From assembly GCF_030812885.1 (NCBI RefSeq), contig NZ_JAUSTO010000002.1, positions 204,940-268,939 of the forward strand: 64,000 nt of DNA, in the 5' to 3' direction. The notes under the pieces were generated by a model, which saw only the letters and a program-made list of their open reading frames with translations, did not search any database and was not told the origin of the DNA. Origin of the DNA: Moryella indoligenes. GTDB taxonomy: Bacteria > Bacillota > Clostridia > Lachnospirales > Lachnospiraceae. Each line of letters starts with the position of its first letter. Positions within the stretch are counted from its first letter, which is position 1. The translations under genes and the position numbers were made by a program. Shown piece by piece: positions 51,733 to 61,628 of this stretch.

Positions 51733-53367
51733 TCAGAAAATTCTCCATCCGCAGATAAAGTGTCTCTGCCACCATGAGCCGAGCGATCTGTGTACCACAT
51801 GGCCGTTGGAGGAGCTCGCATCAATCACCGTGCCGCCTCCCGCGCAGATTCCCACATGACCGCTGACACAGATGATATCGCCGGCCTGCAGCTCGGAGAA
51901 GCTGGAGATCCTTCTTCCGCGCCCGGAGCTGGCCCAGCCGCCGCTCGTCATATAGGACTGACCGACGCCGACCTGATTCAGGCACCAGTAGACAAAACCG
52001 GAGCAGTCAAAGGCATTCGGCCCCTTTGCGCCCCACACGTAGGGGCTTCCCAGCTTGGAGCTCGCGACATCGAGCAGCGCGCCCACGCTCCCCCCGCCGG
52101 TATAGTGATAGTCAGAGCCCGCAGAGGCATTGTTTGACGGTGCAGCTGCCCCTCCGCCGGCATTACCCGCGTTGGAACTCTGATTTCCGGTTCTTCCTGC
52201 GGACTGATTGTTGTTTCCGGTGCCGGAGGTTCTGGGAGCCGGCCTCCGCACATCATTTCCGGTGAGCTTTGCCATAGACTGCGCGCCCACAGAGCCATCC
52301 GCCGAGAGACCATTCCGCTTCTGAAAATCAATCACTGCCTGCTTCGTGGCCTCACCATAGTAGCCGGTCACAAGCGAGGAGGCGAGATAGCCCCACTTAT
52401 TCAGGAGCTGCTGGACCTTTGTGACAGTCTCACTCTGGTCACCCAGTACAAGTCCAAAGGGCTGCGCATCCTGACTGTTCAGACGCTCTCTGGTTCCCGG
52501 CCCCAGGTATCCATCTACAACCAGATCGTTTCGGGACTGAAATTCCTTGATAGCCATGGCTGTCCCGAGGCCAAAATTTCCGTCCGGCTCACTGGTGAGA
52601 TAGCCGAGCTCCCGCAGACGCCTCTGCGCCGCCAGCACGAGATCGCTCTTCTCGCCGTAGGCCAGCATATTTGGCTTCACCTCATCGGAATAGATGAGGT
52701 TCATCGTCTTCCGCCCAACCTTGCCATCCTGCTCCAGCGCATTCAGCTGCTGAAATTTCTGCACGGCTGCCAGCGTTTTTTCCTCAAAGTTTCCTGTGAT
52801 ATCGTCCGTGCCTGCCAAATAACCCAGCTGGTACAGACGCTTCTGCAGTTCTGTGATATCCGTACCGCTGTCGCCCTGCTGCGCGGTGTAGTAGCGCGCG
52901 TTCTCATCAAGTATCGCCCTCAGTGTCTCTTCTCCGACGATGCCGTCCTGTGCGAGCTTATTCTGGCGCTGGTATATCTTCACTGCCGCTGCCGTCACCT
53001 CGCCATAGTAGTCCGTCGGCTCATCGTTGTCCATAAAGCCGAGCTCCATGAGCCGTGCCTGCAGATCCTTCACAATCCAGCTGCGTGTCCCGACGCGGAT
53101 AATGCTGGGGGCAGGCTCAGTAGTCGGCACTGCGATGCTCATATCCGGGAACTGTGCGCCTCCGGGCGCAGCGGGCAGCACCGAGAGATCCGGCTCCTCC
53201 GCATGGCTCTCCGGAGTATTTCCCTCCCCCTCTGTCAAAGCAGCACTCTCCGCTGCCGCGGACTCCGCCGTGCTTCCGGCAACGCCGCTCTTTGCACAGG
53301 AGACAAGCATCACACTGCCTGCGAGAAGCAATGCAGCAATCACAGTCCTGTTATTGTTTTTCATCAT
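51733..53367 (-). CDS. Lipoprotein peptidoglycan hydrolase with four PG-binding repeats and NlpC/P60
   Basis: A 544-residue exported protein. The signal peptide ends in a lipobox (VMLVSC, Cys about 24). Four peptidoglycan-binding-1 repeats cover about residues 88-375 (each with LQxRLxELGY ... FQxxNxLxxDGxVG). A Ser/Gly/Asn-rich linker follows, then NlpC/P60 (about 425-544) with catalytic Cys in FDCSGF and His in VSGHVGICA. It cuts peptide stems in cell wall, probably during growth or daughter-cell separation. A second Met one codon later is an equal start. Four bases separate it from rsmA. Confidence 0.9.
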   Translation of the reverse strand: MMKNNNRTVIAALLLAGSVMLVSCAKSGVAGSTAESAAAESAALTEGEGNTPESHAEEPDLSVLPAAPGGAQFPDMSIAVPTTEPAPSIIRVGTRSWIVKDLQARLMELGFMDNDEPTDYYGEVTAAAVKIYQRQNKLAQDGIVGEETLRAILDENARYYTAQQGDSGTDITELQKRLYQLGYLAGTDDITGNFEEKTLAAVQKFQQLNALEQDGKVGRKTMNLIYSDEVKPNMLAYGEKSDLVLAAQRRLRELGYLTSEPDGNFGLGTAMAIKEFQSRNDLVVDGYLGPGTRERLNSQDAQPFGLVLGDQSETVTKVQQLLNKWGYLASSLVTGYYGEATKQAVIDFQKRNGLSADGSVGAQSMAKLTGNDVRRPAPRTSGTGNNNQSAGRTGNQSSNAGNAGGGAAAPSNNASAGSDYHYTGGGSVGALLDVASSKLGSPYVWGAKGPNAFDCSGFVYWCLNQVGVGQSYMTSGGWASSGRGRRISSFSELQAGDIICVSGHVGICAGGGTVIDASSSNGHVVHRSLGSWWQRHFICGWRIF

Positions 53368-53370
53368 TCA

Positions 53371-54279
53371 CTATAACCTCGTTTCCTGTGTCTCAGTTCT
53401 GTCCGTATTCGGCGCACAGATTGTGATCAGCTTATCTGTCAATGCGGCAAATTCTGCGAGGCTCAGGGCCTCTCCCCGCACGGATTCAGAGAGCCCGAGC
53501 TCGGAAAGCGCCTCTGCCACCTGCGTGCGGCTTATGCCGTCCACGCCGCCATTCGCTATGGCATTTGCAAGAGTCTTTCGCCTCTGGTTAAAGGCAGCCC
53601 GGATCAGCCGAAACATCTTTTTGGAATCCTGCACTTCGACCGGAGGCCTCTCATAGCGTCTCAGACGTATCACACAGGAGCCTACATTCGGCCGTGGAAT
53701 GAAGCAGTTCGGCGGAACATTTGCCGTGATTTCTGTCTCCGCATAATATTGCACCGCCAGCGAAAGCGCACCGTACTCCTTCCCGCCGGGAGTGGCCTGC
53801 ATACGCTCTGCAACCTCTCTCTGCACCATCACCGTGATGCTCTTCACCGGTGCATTCTCCTCAAGCAAGCCCATGATAATCGGAGTTGTGATGTAGTACG
53901 GAAGGTTTGCAACTACCCGGAAGGGACGTCCCTCGTTGTACTCCTCTGCAAGAGCTCGGATATTCTGCTTCAGAATATCGCCGTGGATCACGCGCACGTT
54001 CGGATAGTCTGCGAGCGTCTCACGAAGAATGGGGATGAGCTCTGGATCGATCTCCACCGCGAGCACGCGTGCTGCGCGCTCCGCAAGATACTGCGTCAGG
54101 GTACCGATTCCCGGACCGATCTCGAGGACGCAGTCCTCTGTAGCGATCTCCGCCGAATCTGCGATCCGGTCCAGGACATGCGTGTCGATCAGGAAATTCT
54201 GACCAAACTTCTTGCGAAAACGAAAATCATATTTTTTGATCAGCTCTATGGTATTTTGTGCTCTGCCGAGTTCTGGCAT
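53371..54279 (-). CDS. rsmA: 16S rRNA (A1518/A1519) dimethyltransferase
   Basis: A 302-residue KsgA/RsmA enzyme that dimethylates two adjacent adenines in helix 45 of 16S rRNA. The SAM site is VLEIGPGIGTLTQYLAE; the catalytic NLPYY motif is in VVANLPYYITTPI. The C-terminal domain (ending near RTQVAEALSELGL) is complete. It follows tatD in the same order as in Bacillus (with yabE/rnmV missing). Confidence 0.95.
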   Translation of the reverse strand: MPELGRAQNTIELIKKYDFRFRKKFGQNFLIDTHVLDRIADSAEIATEDCVLEIGPGIGTLTQYLAERAARVLAVEIDPELIPILRETLADYPNVRVIHGDILKQNIRALAEEYNEGRPFRVVANLPYYITTPIIMGLLEENAPVKSITVMVQREVAERMQATPGGKEYGALSLAVQYYAETEITANVPPNCFIPRPNVGSCVIRLRRYERPPVEVQDSKKMFRLIRAAFNQRRKTLANAIANGGVDGISRTQVAEALSELGLSESVRGEALSLAEFAALTDKLITICAPNTDRTETQETRL

Positions 54280-54291
54280 TCGTACTCCTTC

Positions 54292-55065
54292 TCAGTTCTT
54301 AAGCTTGGGAAAGCAGCGCATCGCATTCTCGTGGGTCTGCCGTATGACTTCCTCCGGGCTGATGTCTTTCAGCGCCGCAATCTCCGCCGCCACATAGGGC
54401 AGATTCAGAGAGCTGTTTCTCTTCCCGCGGTGGGGCTCCGGCGACAGATACGGACTGTCGGTTTCCAGCAGAAGACGCTCCAGGGGCATCTCCCGCACAA
54501 CCTCCTTCAGCTTCTTTCCATTTTTGAAGCTCACGACACCGCCGATTCCGAGATAAAAGCCAAGTCTCACATAGCACTCTGCAATCTCCGGGCCTGCGGA
54601 AAAGCAGTGAATCACACCGCCGACCTCCGCGGCATCTGTCTCCCTTATGATATCCAGCGTGTCCTGCACGGCGTCCCGCGAGTGAACGATAATCGGCAGA
54701 CCAACTCGCTTTGCAAGTGCGATCTGTTTCCGAAACCACAGAGCCTGAATCTCGCGGGGCGGCTCCTCATAGTGGTATTCCAGTCCGATCTCCCCGATGG
54801 CCACGACCTTCGGCTCCGCTGAAAGCAGCTGAAACTCCTCCAATATCTCATCTGTCAGCTCCGCAAGCTCATTCGGATGTACGCCGAGTGCGCAGTATAC
54901 GGAGGGCCAGCGCTGAGACAGCCGGAGCCCCTCCCGGGAGGATGCTACAGATGCACCGGAATTGATCACCTTTTCAATGCCCTGTTCAGGGAAGCCCCCG
55001 AGCAGGATATCCCTGTCCTGCGCGAAGGCCTCATCATCATAATGTGCATGTGTATCAATTATCAT
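54292..55065 (-). CDS. TatD family metal-dependent DNase
   Basis: A 257-residue TIM-barrel hydrolase starting MIIDTHAHYDDEAF (ATG 55065, one base after the metG stop). Metal ligands: HAH at the N-terminus, Glu in IGEIGLEYHY, His in PIIVHSRDA and in GVIHCFS, Asp in LLLETDSPYL. TatD proteins act as 3'-5' DNases or D-aminoacyl-tRNA editing-type hydrolases. Its place between metG and rsmA is the usual Gram-positive order. Confidence 0.92.
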   Translation of the reverse strand: MIIDTHAHYDDEAFAQDRDILLGGFPEQGIEKVINSGASVASSREGLRLSQRWPSVYCALGVHPNELAELTDEILEEFQLLSAEPKVVAIGEIGLEYHYEEPPREIQALWFRKQIALAKRVGLPIIVHSRDAVQDTLDIIRETDAAEVGGVIHCFSAGPEIAECYVRLGFYLGIGGVVSFKNGKKLKEVVREMPLERLLLETDSPYLSPEPHRGKRNSSLNLPYVAAEIAALKDISPEEVIRQTHENAMRCFPKLKN

Positions 55066-55066
55066 A

Positions 55067-57091
55067 TCAGCAGATCTCTGCGCCGGAGGGCATCGCCTCA
55101 TCCATTGTGGTCATGAGGCAGAGCTTCTCCTCCGCTCCATCCGCCGCAGAGAGCAGCATTCCCTGTGACAGCATGCCCGCAAGCTTCGTAGGCTTTAGGT
55201 TCACGATAGCCATAACGCGCTTTCCGACCAGCTTTTCCGGCTCCGGATACCACTTCTTAATCCCTGAGAGTATCTGTATGGTCTCAGAGCCGCACTTCAG
55301 CTGAAAGCAGAGCAGCTTCTTTGACTTCGGCACAGGCTCACACTTCAGTACCTCTAAGACGCGGAACTCGCACTTCTCAAAATCCTCATACGACACCAGC
55401 GGCTTCGCGGGGATCTGAAGCTTCTCCTCCGCCTCTGTTATACGCTCAGCGGCTGCGGCCTCCGCAGCAGCCTGCTCTGCAGCCTTCGCCTCGGCCTCCA
55501 GCTTCTTCTCCACTTCTTTCGGATCAAGGCGGGCAAAGAGGATTTCTGCCTGCTCTGCTACTCTACTTCCCGAGGGATACAGCCCGAAGCTTCCCATCTC
55601 ATCCAGCTCTCTCTTCTCCGTATTCAGCTCCTTCAGGATCTTCTCTGAGGTCTCAGGCATAAAGCTCTGAAGGAGAGACGCGCCGATCGTGATTGCCTCC
55701 GTGAGATTATAGAGCACCATATTCAGACGCTCCCTCTTTGTCTCATCCTTTGCAAGACTCCAGGGCATCGTCTCATCTATGTACTTATTGCAGCGCTTGA
55801 AGATATTCCAGAGCTCGCTGATTGCATCCGCGACGCGGTGTACAGCCATCTTCTCCTGAATCTTTCCGACTGCAGTGAGTACCGTGCTCCGAAGCTCTTC
55901 ATCCAGAGCCGCATCTTCTGCGCTCTGAGAGAGCTCCGGCCTCGTCACGACACCGCCAAAATACTTATTTGTCATAGCAATCGTGCGGCTCACGAGATTT
56001 CCGAGTATATTCGCGAGATCGGAATTGTAGCGCTCCACCATGAGATCCCAGCTGATGATACCGTCATTCTCAAAGGGCATCTCATGCAGACAGAAATACC
56101 GCACCGGATCTACACCGAAGAAAGCCGCCAGATCGTCCGCGTAGAGCACATTTCCCTTTGACTTTGACATCTTCCCGCCAGCCTGCAAAAGCCAGGGGTG
56201 GCCGAAGATCTGCTTCGGAAGCGGCTCGCCGAGCGCCATCAGGAAAATAGGCCAGTAGATGGTATGGAAACGGATAATATCCTTTCCGATGAGATGCAGA
56301 TCCGCCGGCCAGTATTTCTGATAGAGCGCGCCGTGATTTCCATCCGTATCGTAGCCCAGACCGGTGGTATAGTTCGTCAGTGCATCCAGCCAGACATAGA
56401 CCACATGCCGCGGATCAAAGTCCACCGGAATGCCCCACTTGAAGCTGGTTCTGGAGACACAGAGGTCCTGAAGTCCCGGCTTCAGAAAGTTATTCATCAT
56501 CTCATTCTTTCTGGAGACCGGCTGTATGAATTCAGGATGCGTCTCGATGTGCTGAATCAGGCGATCCGCATACTTGCTCATGCGGAAGAAATATGCCTCC
56601 TCCTTTGCAGGCTGTACCGGGCGCCCGCAGTCCGGGCACTTCCCATCTATGAGCTGTGAGGGAGTCCAGAAGCTCTCACAGGGTGTGCAGTACATCCCCT
56701 CGTACTCGCTCTTGTAGATATCCCCCTGCTCATAAAGCTTCTTAAAGATCTTCTGTACCTGCTTCTCGTGATCCTCGTCTGTCGTGCGGATGAAGCGGTC
56801 ATAGGAGGTGTTCATGAGATCCCAGATGCGCTGAATCTCCGCCGCTGCTCTGTCCACATATTCCTTTGGTGTGACACCGGCCTCCCTGGCCTTCCCCTCG
56901 ATCTTCTGGCCATGCTCATCTGTTCCGGTCTGGAAGCGGACATCATAGCCCTCCGCTCTCTTAAAGCGGGCAATTGCATCTGCAAGTATGATCTCATACG
57001 TATTTCCGATATGCGGCTTGCCGGACGCATAGGCAATCGCAGTGGTTATATAATATGGTTTATTCTTATTATTTTTACAATTCTGGCACAT
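55067..57091 (-). CDS. metG: Methionyl-tRNA synthetase
   Basis: A 674-residue enzyme from the ATG at 57091 (AAGGGAG upstream; an earlier ATG lacks a site). The class I signatures are AYASGKPHIGN and KMSKSKGN. A zinc knuckle with CTPCESFW and CPDCGRPV lies near residues 130-150. The C-terminal tRNA-binding domain (about 570-674, FEKCEFRVLEVLKCE ... GMLLSA) is present, joined by an Ala/Glu-rich helix. Charges initiator and elongator tRNA-Met. Confidence 0.95.
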   Translation of the reverse strand: MCQNCKNNKNKPYYITTAIAYASGKPHIGNTYEIILADAIARFKRAEGYDVRFQTGTDEHGQKIEGKAREAGVTPKEYVDRAAAEIQRIWDLMNTSYDRFIRTTDEDHEKQVQKIFKKLYEQGDIYKSEYEGMYCTPCESFWTPSQLIDGKCPDCGRPVQPAKEEAYFFRMSKYADRLIQHIETHPEFIQPVSRKNEMMNNFLKPGLQDLCVSRTSFKWGIPVDFDPRHVVYVWLDALTNYTTGLGYDTDGNHGALYQKYWPADLHLIGKDIIRFHTIYWPIFLMALGEPLPKQIFGHPWLLQAGGKMSKSKGNVLYADDLAAFFGVDPVRYFCLHEMPFENDGIISWDLMVERYNSDLANILGNLVSRTIAMTNKYFGGVVTRPELSQSAEDAALDEELRSTVLTAVGKIQEKMAVHRVADAISELWNIFKRCNKYIDETMPWSLAKDETKRERLNMVLYNLTEAITIGASLLQSFMPETSEKILKELNTEKRELDEMGSFGLYPSGSRVAEQAEILFARLDPKEVEKKLEAEAKAAEQAAAEAAAAERITEAEEKLQIPAKPLVSYEDFEKCEFRVLEVLKCEPVPKSKKLLCFQLKCGSETIQILSGIKKWYPEPEKLVGKRVMAIVNLKPTKLAGMLSQGMLLSAADGAEEKLCLMTTMDEAMPSGAEIC

Positions 57092-57131
57092 AGCTTGCTT
57101 CTCCCTTCTCATCAACTGACAGTGTACCACA

Positions 57132-57983
57132 TCAAAGCAAGGCCTGATAGATATCCCTTCTGCTCACACCGCGGTCCCGTGCTGCGGCACGCATGGCTTC
57201 CTTCCGCTCCATTCCCTGCGCCTCATAGTGCTGCACATGTTCCTCCACGGAGAGCGCCTCCCATACGGCTTTTTTTTCTCTATCCTGCTCCTCTGGGCTT
57301 CTGCCCTCGAGCACCAGCACATACTCCCCGCGGATCAGAGCTTCCCCGCCGGGTGCGGAGAAAAGCTGCACTGCTTCTCCAAGACTCATGCGGCGTACCT
57401 CCTCATGAAGCTTTGTGAGCTCCCGCACAAGGCTCAGCCCCCTGTCAGCGCCCAAATACTCTGACAGCTCGCGCAGTGTCTTCAGCAGTCTGTGAGGCGC
57501 TTCGTAGAGGATAATGGTCCGTGTCTCCTCCCGAAGCTCATGGAGTATCGCAGCGCGCTCCTTCTTATCTGAGGGCAGAAAAGCCTCAAAGCAGAAGCGC
57601 CGCGTCGGCAGCCCGCTGAGAGAGAGCGCACTCACACAGGCACAGGCACCGGGAACAATCGTGATCTCTGTTCCTGTCTCGTACGCAATCCGCACCAACG
57701 CCTCGCCGGGATCAGAAATGCCGGGCATCCCGGCATCTGTCACCACTGCAATCATCTTTCCTGTCTGGGCCTCCCGCACCAGCTGATAGGCTTTCTCTAT
57801 TTTATTGTACTCATGGTAGCTTGTCAGCGGCTTTTTTATTTCAAAATGATTCAGGAGACGCAGCGAGTTCCGCGTATCCTCCGCTGCGATCAGATCTGCT
57901 TCGCGGAGCACCTCAAGCGCCCGCGCGCTGATATCTCCCAGATTTCCGATTGGTGTCGCCACCAGATAGATCTTCCCAGACAT
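57132..57983 (-). CDS. rsmI: 16S rRNA (C1402) 2'-O-methyltransferase
   Basis: A 283-residue tetrapyrrole-methylase-fold enzyme. Signatures: KIYLVATPIGNLGDIS at the start, AEDTRNSLRLLNHF, VTDAGMPGISDPGE, and FCFEAFLPSDKKER. It methylates C1402 of 16S rRNA. It is 18 bases downstream of the trmN6-like gene on the same strand; length is normal. Confidence 0.94.
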   Translation of the reverse strand: MSGKIYLVATPIGNLGDISARALEVLREADLIAAEDTRNSLRLLNHFEIKKPLTSYHEYNKIEKAYQLVREAQTGKMIAVVTDAGMPGISDPGEALVRIAYETGTEITIVPGACACVSALSLSGLPTRRFCFEAFLPSDKKERAAILHELREETRTIILYEAPHRLLKTLRELSEYLGADRGLSLVRELTKLHEEVRRMSLGEAVQLFSAPGGEALIRGEYVLVLEGRSPEEQDREKKAVWEALSVEEHVQHYEAQGMERKEAMRAAARDRGVSRRDIYQALL

Positions 57984-58001
57984 AGTTCCGCCCCCGCCAG
58001 C

Positions 58002-58736
58002 TCAATATCCATAGATTTCTCGTATTTCGTCCGTATAGACACCCGGCTCCCGAAATACAATAATCGGGGCCTCGACCTTCAGAAAGCTTCCGCCCCCCTT
58101 TGATGCCTCGAGAAGCACCATATTGGCCTCTCTGTCAACATAAGGATACACCAGCTTCATGCGCTTTGGTGCAAGCCCATAGCTCCTGAGCAGTGTCATC
58201 AGCTCCGCAAGACGATGCGGTCTGTATACAAAGCTCACGCGACCGCCGTTTCGTAAGAGTCTGGCGCTCTCCCTCACCACGTCCTCCAGCGTGCAGCAGA
58301 GCTCATGCCGCGCAATCGCGACAGCGCTCTCCGGATTTGGAATCCCCTCTCCCGCCGCCATATACGGCGGGTTGCAGGTCACAACATCCTGAGTACCGCT
58401 GCGGCCTGCCGAACGCCCGTCCCGGAGATCCGCGCAAATCACGCGTATCCGCTCCTCCAGCCCATTGAGCTCTACACTCCGTTCAGCCATATCCGCCATA
58501 TCCTGCTGAATTTCCACTGCAGTGATGCTCCCGGCTCTCGTCTTGGCGCTGAGTAAGAGGGGGATGATTCCGCTCCCGCTGCACAGATCCGTGACGCGCT
58601 CCTTATGCTTTACCCTCACAAAACCGCTCAGCAGAACCGCGTCCATTCCAAAGCAGAACTTCTCCGGATTCTGAATAATATGAAGGGAGCTGCGCTGCAG
58701 ATCGTCAATGCGCTCTCCCGGGAGCAGTCTAGTCAT
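58002..58736 (-). CDS. tRNA1(Val) (A37) N6-methyltransferase-like
   Basis: A 244-residue SAM-dependent methyltransferase of the TrmN6/YabB type. The SAM loop is VTDLCSGSGIIPLLLS and the adenine-methylase motif is NPPYMAAGEG. Begins MTRLLPGERIDDLQR, typical of Gram-positive members. It overlaps the RicT gene by eight bases. Target by family: adenine 37 of a tRNA; exact tRNA not verified. Confidence 0.88.
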   Translation of the reverse strand: MTRLLPGERIDDLQRSSLHIIQNPEKFCFGMDAVLLSGFVRVKHKERVTDLCSGSGIIPLLLSAKTRAGSITAVEIQQDMADMAERSVELNGLEERIRVICADLRDGRSAGRSGTQDVVTCNPPYMAAGEGIPNPESAVAIARHELCCTLEDVVRESARLLRNGGRVSFVYRPHRLAELMTLLRSYGLAPKRMKLVYPYVDREANMVLLEASKGGGSFLKVEAPIIVFREPGVYTDEIREIYGY

Positions 58737-60042
58737 GCTGCTCCCGCTTTTCCTGTGTCTGAGGCCTTCTCTCCTCTGCTCTCTCTCCTGTTCTCACTCT
58801 GGTCTCCGCGCTCTGGCCTCCCTCCGGATGCCGTCTGCGCCTGCGTCTCGGACGGGGGGCAGTTGTCTCCCCGTTCTCTGCTCTCTCCGTCGCAGCGTTC
58901 CCTCTTAATTCTGCATTCTGGCCGCCTCTGTTTTCCTTCGGATAGCGCTTACGTCCTCCGCTGTTTTCACGGCTCTCGGAAGCATTTCCTCCCTCTGACT
59001 GCTGTTCATGCAGAGCTGCATTCCCGGAAGAAGCTCCCGGACGTCTGCGCTCTCTCCGGCTTCGTCCGCCCTCAGACCTCACGCTCTCTGTCCCGCCGTT
59101 CTCTGTCCTGTCACTGCCCTCGGCAGCGCGCTCCTTTCGCTGGGCCCTCTCTCTGGATTCCTGAAGCATCGCCTCCCGCTTTGCCATTGCATCCTTCTTC
59201 AGCTGACTGGGCTGCCCTTTCTTCTTGTGCGCTATAAAGACTGCCTCCGCGGCCGGAACCTCGCGCACCTCACGCTCATCATCATCCAGAATCACCAGTA
59301 CCTTCACGGTCTGCTTCAGGACATTGACCTCTATCACTTCTCCCCGCTCTCCCTCAGAGAGCTCCACAGAGTCTCCGCGGCGCGGCAGCTGAGCATTCAG
59401 ATACGCATAAGTATCCGCCTCATTTTTCAGACAGCACATCAGTCTTCCGCACACGCCGCTGATCTTCTGAGGATTCAGAGAGAGATTCTGCTCCTTCGCC
59501 ATCTTGATTGAGACCGGAACGAAATCTGACAACCAGGAATGGCAGCAGAGCGGACGTCCGCAGGGACCCATACCACCGATAATTTTGGTCTCGTCCCGCA
59601 CGCCGACCTGACGCAGCTCTATTCTCATATGAAAGACAGCCGCGAGATCCTTTACGAGATCACGAAAGTCAACGCGTCCATCTGCCGTAAAATAAAAAAG
59701 CAGCTTGCTGTCATCAAAGGCATATTCCGCCGAAATGATCTTCATCTCGAGCTTCCGCTCTATCGCCTTCTGCCGGCATATCCGGAGCGCCTCCTGCTCC
59801 TTTGTACGGAGCTCCTGTACCCGCGCCTCGTCCTCTGCATTTGCCTTTCTGAGCACGGTGCGAAGCGGTTGCTCTATATGCCCCTCACACAGCTCATAAT
59901 TCCCAAGAACCACGGTTCCATACTCCTGTCCCTTTGAGGTCTCCGTTATAACATGATCTCCCCGGTGAAGCCTGAGCTCTCCCGGATTAAAGCTATATAT
60001 CTTACCGATTTCACGAAATCGGACTCCTACCACCATTGCCAT
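58729..60042 (-). CDS. RicT/YaaT (PSP1) family protein
   Basis: A 437-residue protein with the PSP1 core (about residues 1-270) starting MAMVVGVRFREIGKIYSF (ATG 60042). Fe-S-cluster cysteines are visible in GGMGPCGRPLCCHSW and GVCGRLMCCLKNE. In Bacillus RicT works with YlbF and YmcA in RNase Y control and sporulation. The C-terminal ~150 residues are a low-complexity Arg/Glu/Gly/Asn tail not found in Bacillus, possibly RNA binding. It begins two codons or less after holB. Confidence 0.88.
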   Translation of the reverse strand: MAMVVGVRFREIGKIYSFNPGELRLHRGDHVITETSKGQEYGTVVLGNYELCEGHIEQPLRTVLRKANAEDEARVQELRTKEQEALRICRQKAIERKLEMKIISAEYAFDDSKLLFYFTADGRVDFRDLVKDLAAVFHMRIELRQVGVRDETKIIGGMGPCGRPLCCHSWLSDFVPVSIKMAKEQNLSLNPQKISGVCGRLMCCLKNEADTYAYLNAQLPRRGDSVELSEGERGEVIEVNVLKQTVKVLVILDDDEREVREVPAAEAVFIAHKKKGQPSQLKKDAMAKREAMLQESRERAQRKERAAEGSDRTENGGTESVRSEGGRSRRERRRPGASSGNAALHEQQSEGGNASESRENSGGRKRYPKENRGGQNAELRGNAATERAENGETTAPRPRRRRRRHPEGGQSAETRVRTGERAEERRPQTQEKREQHD

Positions 60043-60043
60043 T

Positions 60044-61048
60044 CTATTTTCCCTTCCTTCCGCCCTGCCGGATCTCCTGCAGAAGCAGCTCCAGTGCAAG
60101 TTCCGGATTCACATTCGCCCTGAGCCTGTCCTCCATGCGATTGATCTCATCCAGGATTCTTCCCGCAGTCGGAAAGCTGAGCTCCTTAGCAGCCCGGAGC
60201 AGCCTTGTCTCATAGCCTGCAAAAATTAGATTTTCTCCACTATGATCCTGCTTTGCACACAGCAGATCTCTGTAATACATGCGCAAAAATTCAAGGAGCT
60301 CTCTGAGCTCCGGATATAAAGCCTGCAGCTTTTCTGCCGCTTCATTCACAAAAACTGCATTGGCCTGCGGTAAATGCAGCAGCAGCTCCAGCGTCTCCTC
60401 ACAGCGTTTCTGAAACTCCTCCGAGACTGCCATCTGCTCTGCCAGCCCCGGTATCCCCCGTGCAAAGCGTGCGGCAAGCAACACGCGCTCCCGGCTGATA
60501 TCTCCCCGCCGCAGCAGTGCTGCTGCCAGCTCCCGCTCCGCCACTGGCCTCAGCTTAAGCTTCACACAGCGGCTACGTATAGTCTCCAGCAGGGCTTCCT
60601 CACTCTTCGTGAGCAGAAATATCACTGCATATTCCGGGGGCTCCTCAATGGTCTTCAGTAGGGCATTCTGAGCCTGAACAGTCATCTTTTCCGCTTCCGG
60701 AACCACAAAAACCCGCTTTCTTCCGGAGAAGGGCCGTATCGCCACCTCTGCAGCGAGCTGCTCCCGCACATCATCCACGCCGATGCTGTTCGGCTTTTCA
60801 TGCCTCAGATGAATGAGATCCGGATGAGTGAGAGCCTCCACCTGCCGGCAGGCATGGCAGCTTCCACAGGGGTGCAGACTGTCCTTCTCACAGAACAGCA
60901 TTTTCGCAAAGGCATCTGCAAGCGTCTGCTTCCCCAGCCCCTTCTCTCCGATCAGCATATAGGCATGAGAGATACGGCCGGAGCGCAGAGCTGTCCGCAG
61001 ATGCTCCTTCACGCTATCCTGACCCGCTACGTCTGAAAAATCAAGCAT
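60044..61048 (-). CDS. holB: DNA polymerase III delta-prime subunit
   Basis: A 334-residue clamp-loader subunit. The P-loop is GEKGLGKQTLADAF, a zinc module CGSCHACRQ follows, then sensor segments (LLTKSEEALLETIRSRCVKLKL, with the SRC motif). Its start overlaps the end of the guanylate-kinase-like gene by eight bases. Loads the beta clamp together with DnaX and HolA. Confidence 0.92.
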   Translation of the reverse strand: MLDFSDVAGQDSVKEHLRTALRSGRISHAYMLIGEKGLGKQTLADAFAKMLFCEKDSLHPCGSCHACRQVEALTHPDLIHLRHEKPNSIGVDDVREQLAAEVAIRPFSGRKRVFVVPEAEKMTVQAQNALLKTIEEPPEYAVIFLLTKSEEALLETIRSRCVKLKLRPVAERELAAALLRRGDISRERVLLAARFARGIPGLAEQMAVSEEFQKRCEETLELLLHLPQANAVFVNEAAEKLQALYPELRELLEFLRMYYRDLLCAKQDHSGENLIFAGYETRLLRAAKELSFPTAGRILDEINRMEDRLRANVNPELALELLLQEIRQGGRKGK

Positions 61049-61628
61049 ATCTTATCACATCCCTTATAATCTCGGCAAGGCAGCGCTCCAGAGAATCATT
61101 TTCATAGCGCTGCTTCACGCCTGCAGCTGCAAGCCGTTCCTCAGAAAAATCTCTCTCATCTGCGAGATAGCGCCGGCAGAGCTCTGTGTAGTCCGGCCTC
61201 GCCTGCGTCCGCTCTCTGGACAGAGCGCGCTGCAGCCGCTTTCCCGGCTGAACGGTGATATAAATCGGCACGACTGCCGCATCACCGTAATAGTGCTTCA
61301 GCCTCTCATAGCTCTCAAGTGTCCCTATCCCAAGATAAGCCTTCTCCCCCGATACCTCAACAGCTCTGTCGTCCACTGTCGCATAGCTCCAGACTCCCTG
61401 CACCGTGCTGTAATCTCTCTTCTCAATCAGTTTCCCCCTTGCCTCAAGCTCCCGCATTTTCTCCGGAGTCACAAAATGGTACTCTCTCCCCTCCTGTTCT
61501 CCTTCCCGCATGGGCCGGGTGGTATAGAGAATCAGAGGTTCCAGCTGTGGCAGAGCCTCAAGCAAGCGCCTGTAGAGCGTGTCCTTACCCGATGCACTCT
61601 TTCCCATTACATAAAATATTTTTCCCAT
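61041..61628 (-). CDS. Guanylate-kinase-like nucleotide kinase
   Basis: A 195-residue P-loop kinase starting MGKIFYVMGKSASGKDTLY (ATG 61628; an in-frame ATG at 61643 is possible). The guanylate-kinase pattern follows: ILYTTRPMREGEQEGREYHFV and the VQGVWSYATV segment. The P-loop GKSASGKDT differs from the usual GPSGSGKST, so the substrate could differ. It lies where Bacillus has tmk (upstream of holB), so a nucleotide kinase is kept at this place but of a different family. Confidence 0.78.
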   Translation of the reverse strand: MGKIFYVMGKSASGKDTLYRRLLEALPQLEPLILYTTRPMREGEQEGREYHFVTPEKMRELEARGKLIEKRDYSTVQGVWSYATVDDRAVEVSGEKAYLGIGTLESYERLKHYYGDAAVVPIYITVQPGKRLQRALSRERTQARPDYTELCRRYLADERDFSEERLAAAGVKQRYENDSLERCLAEIIRDVIRYA

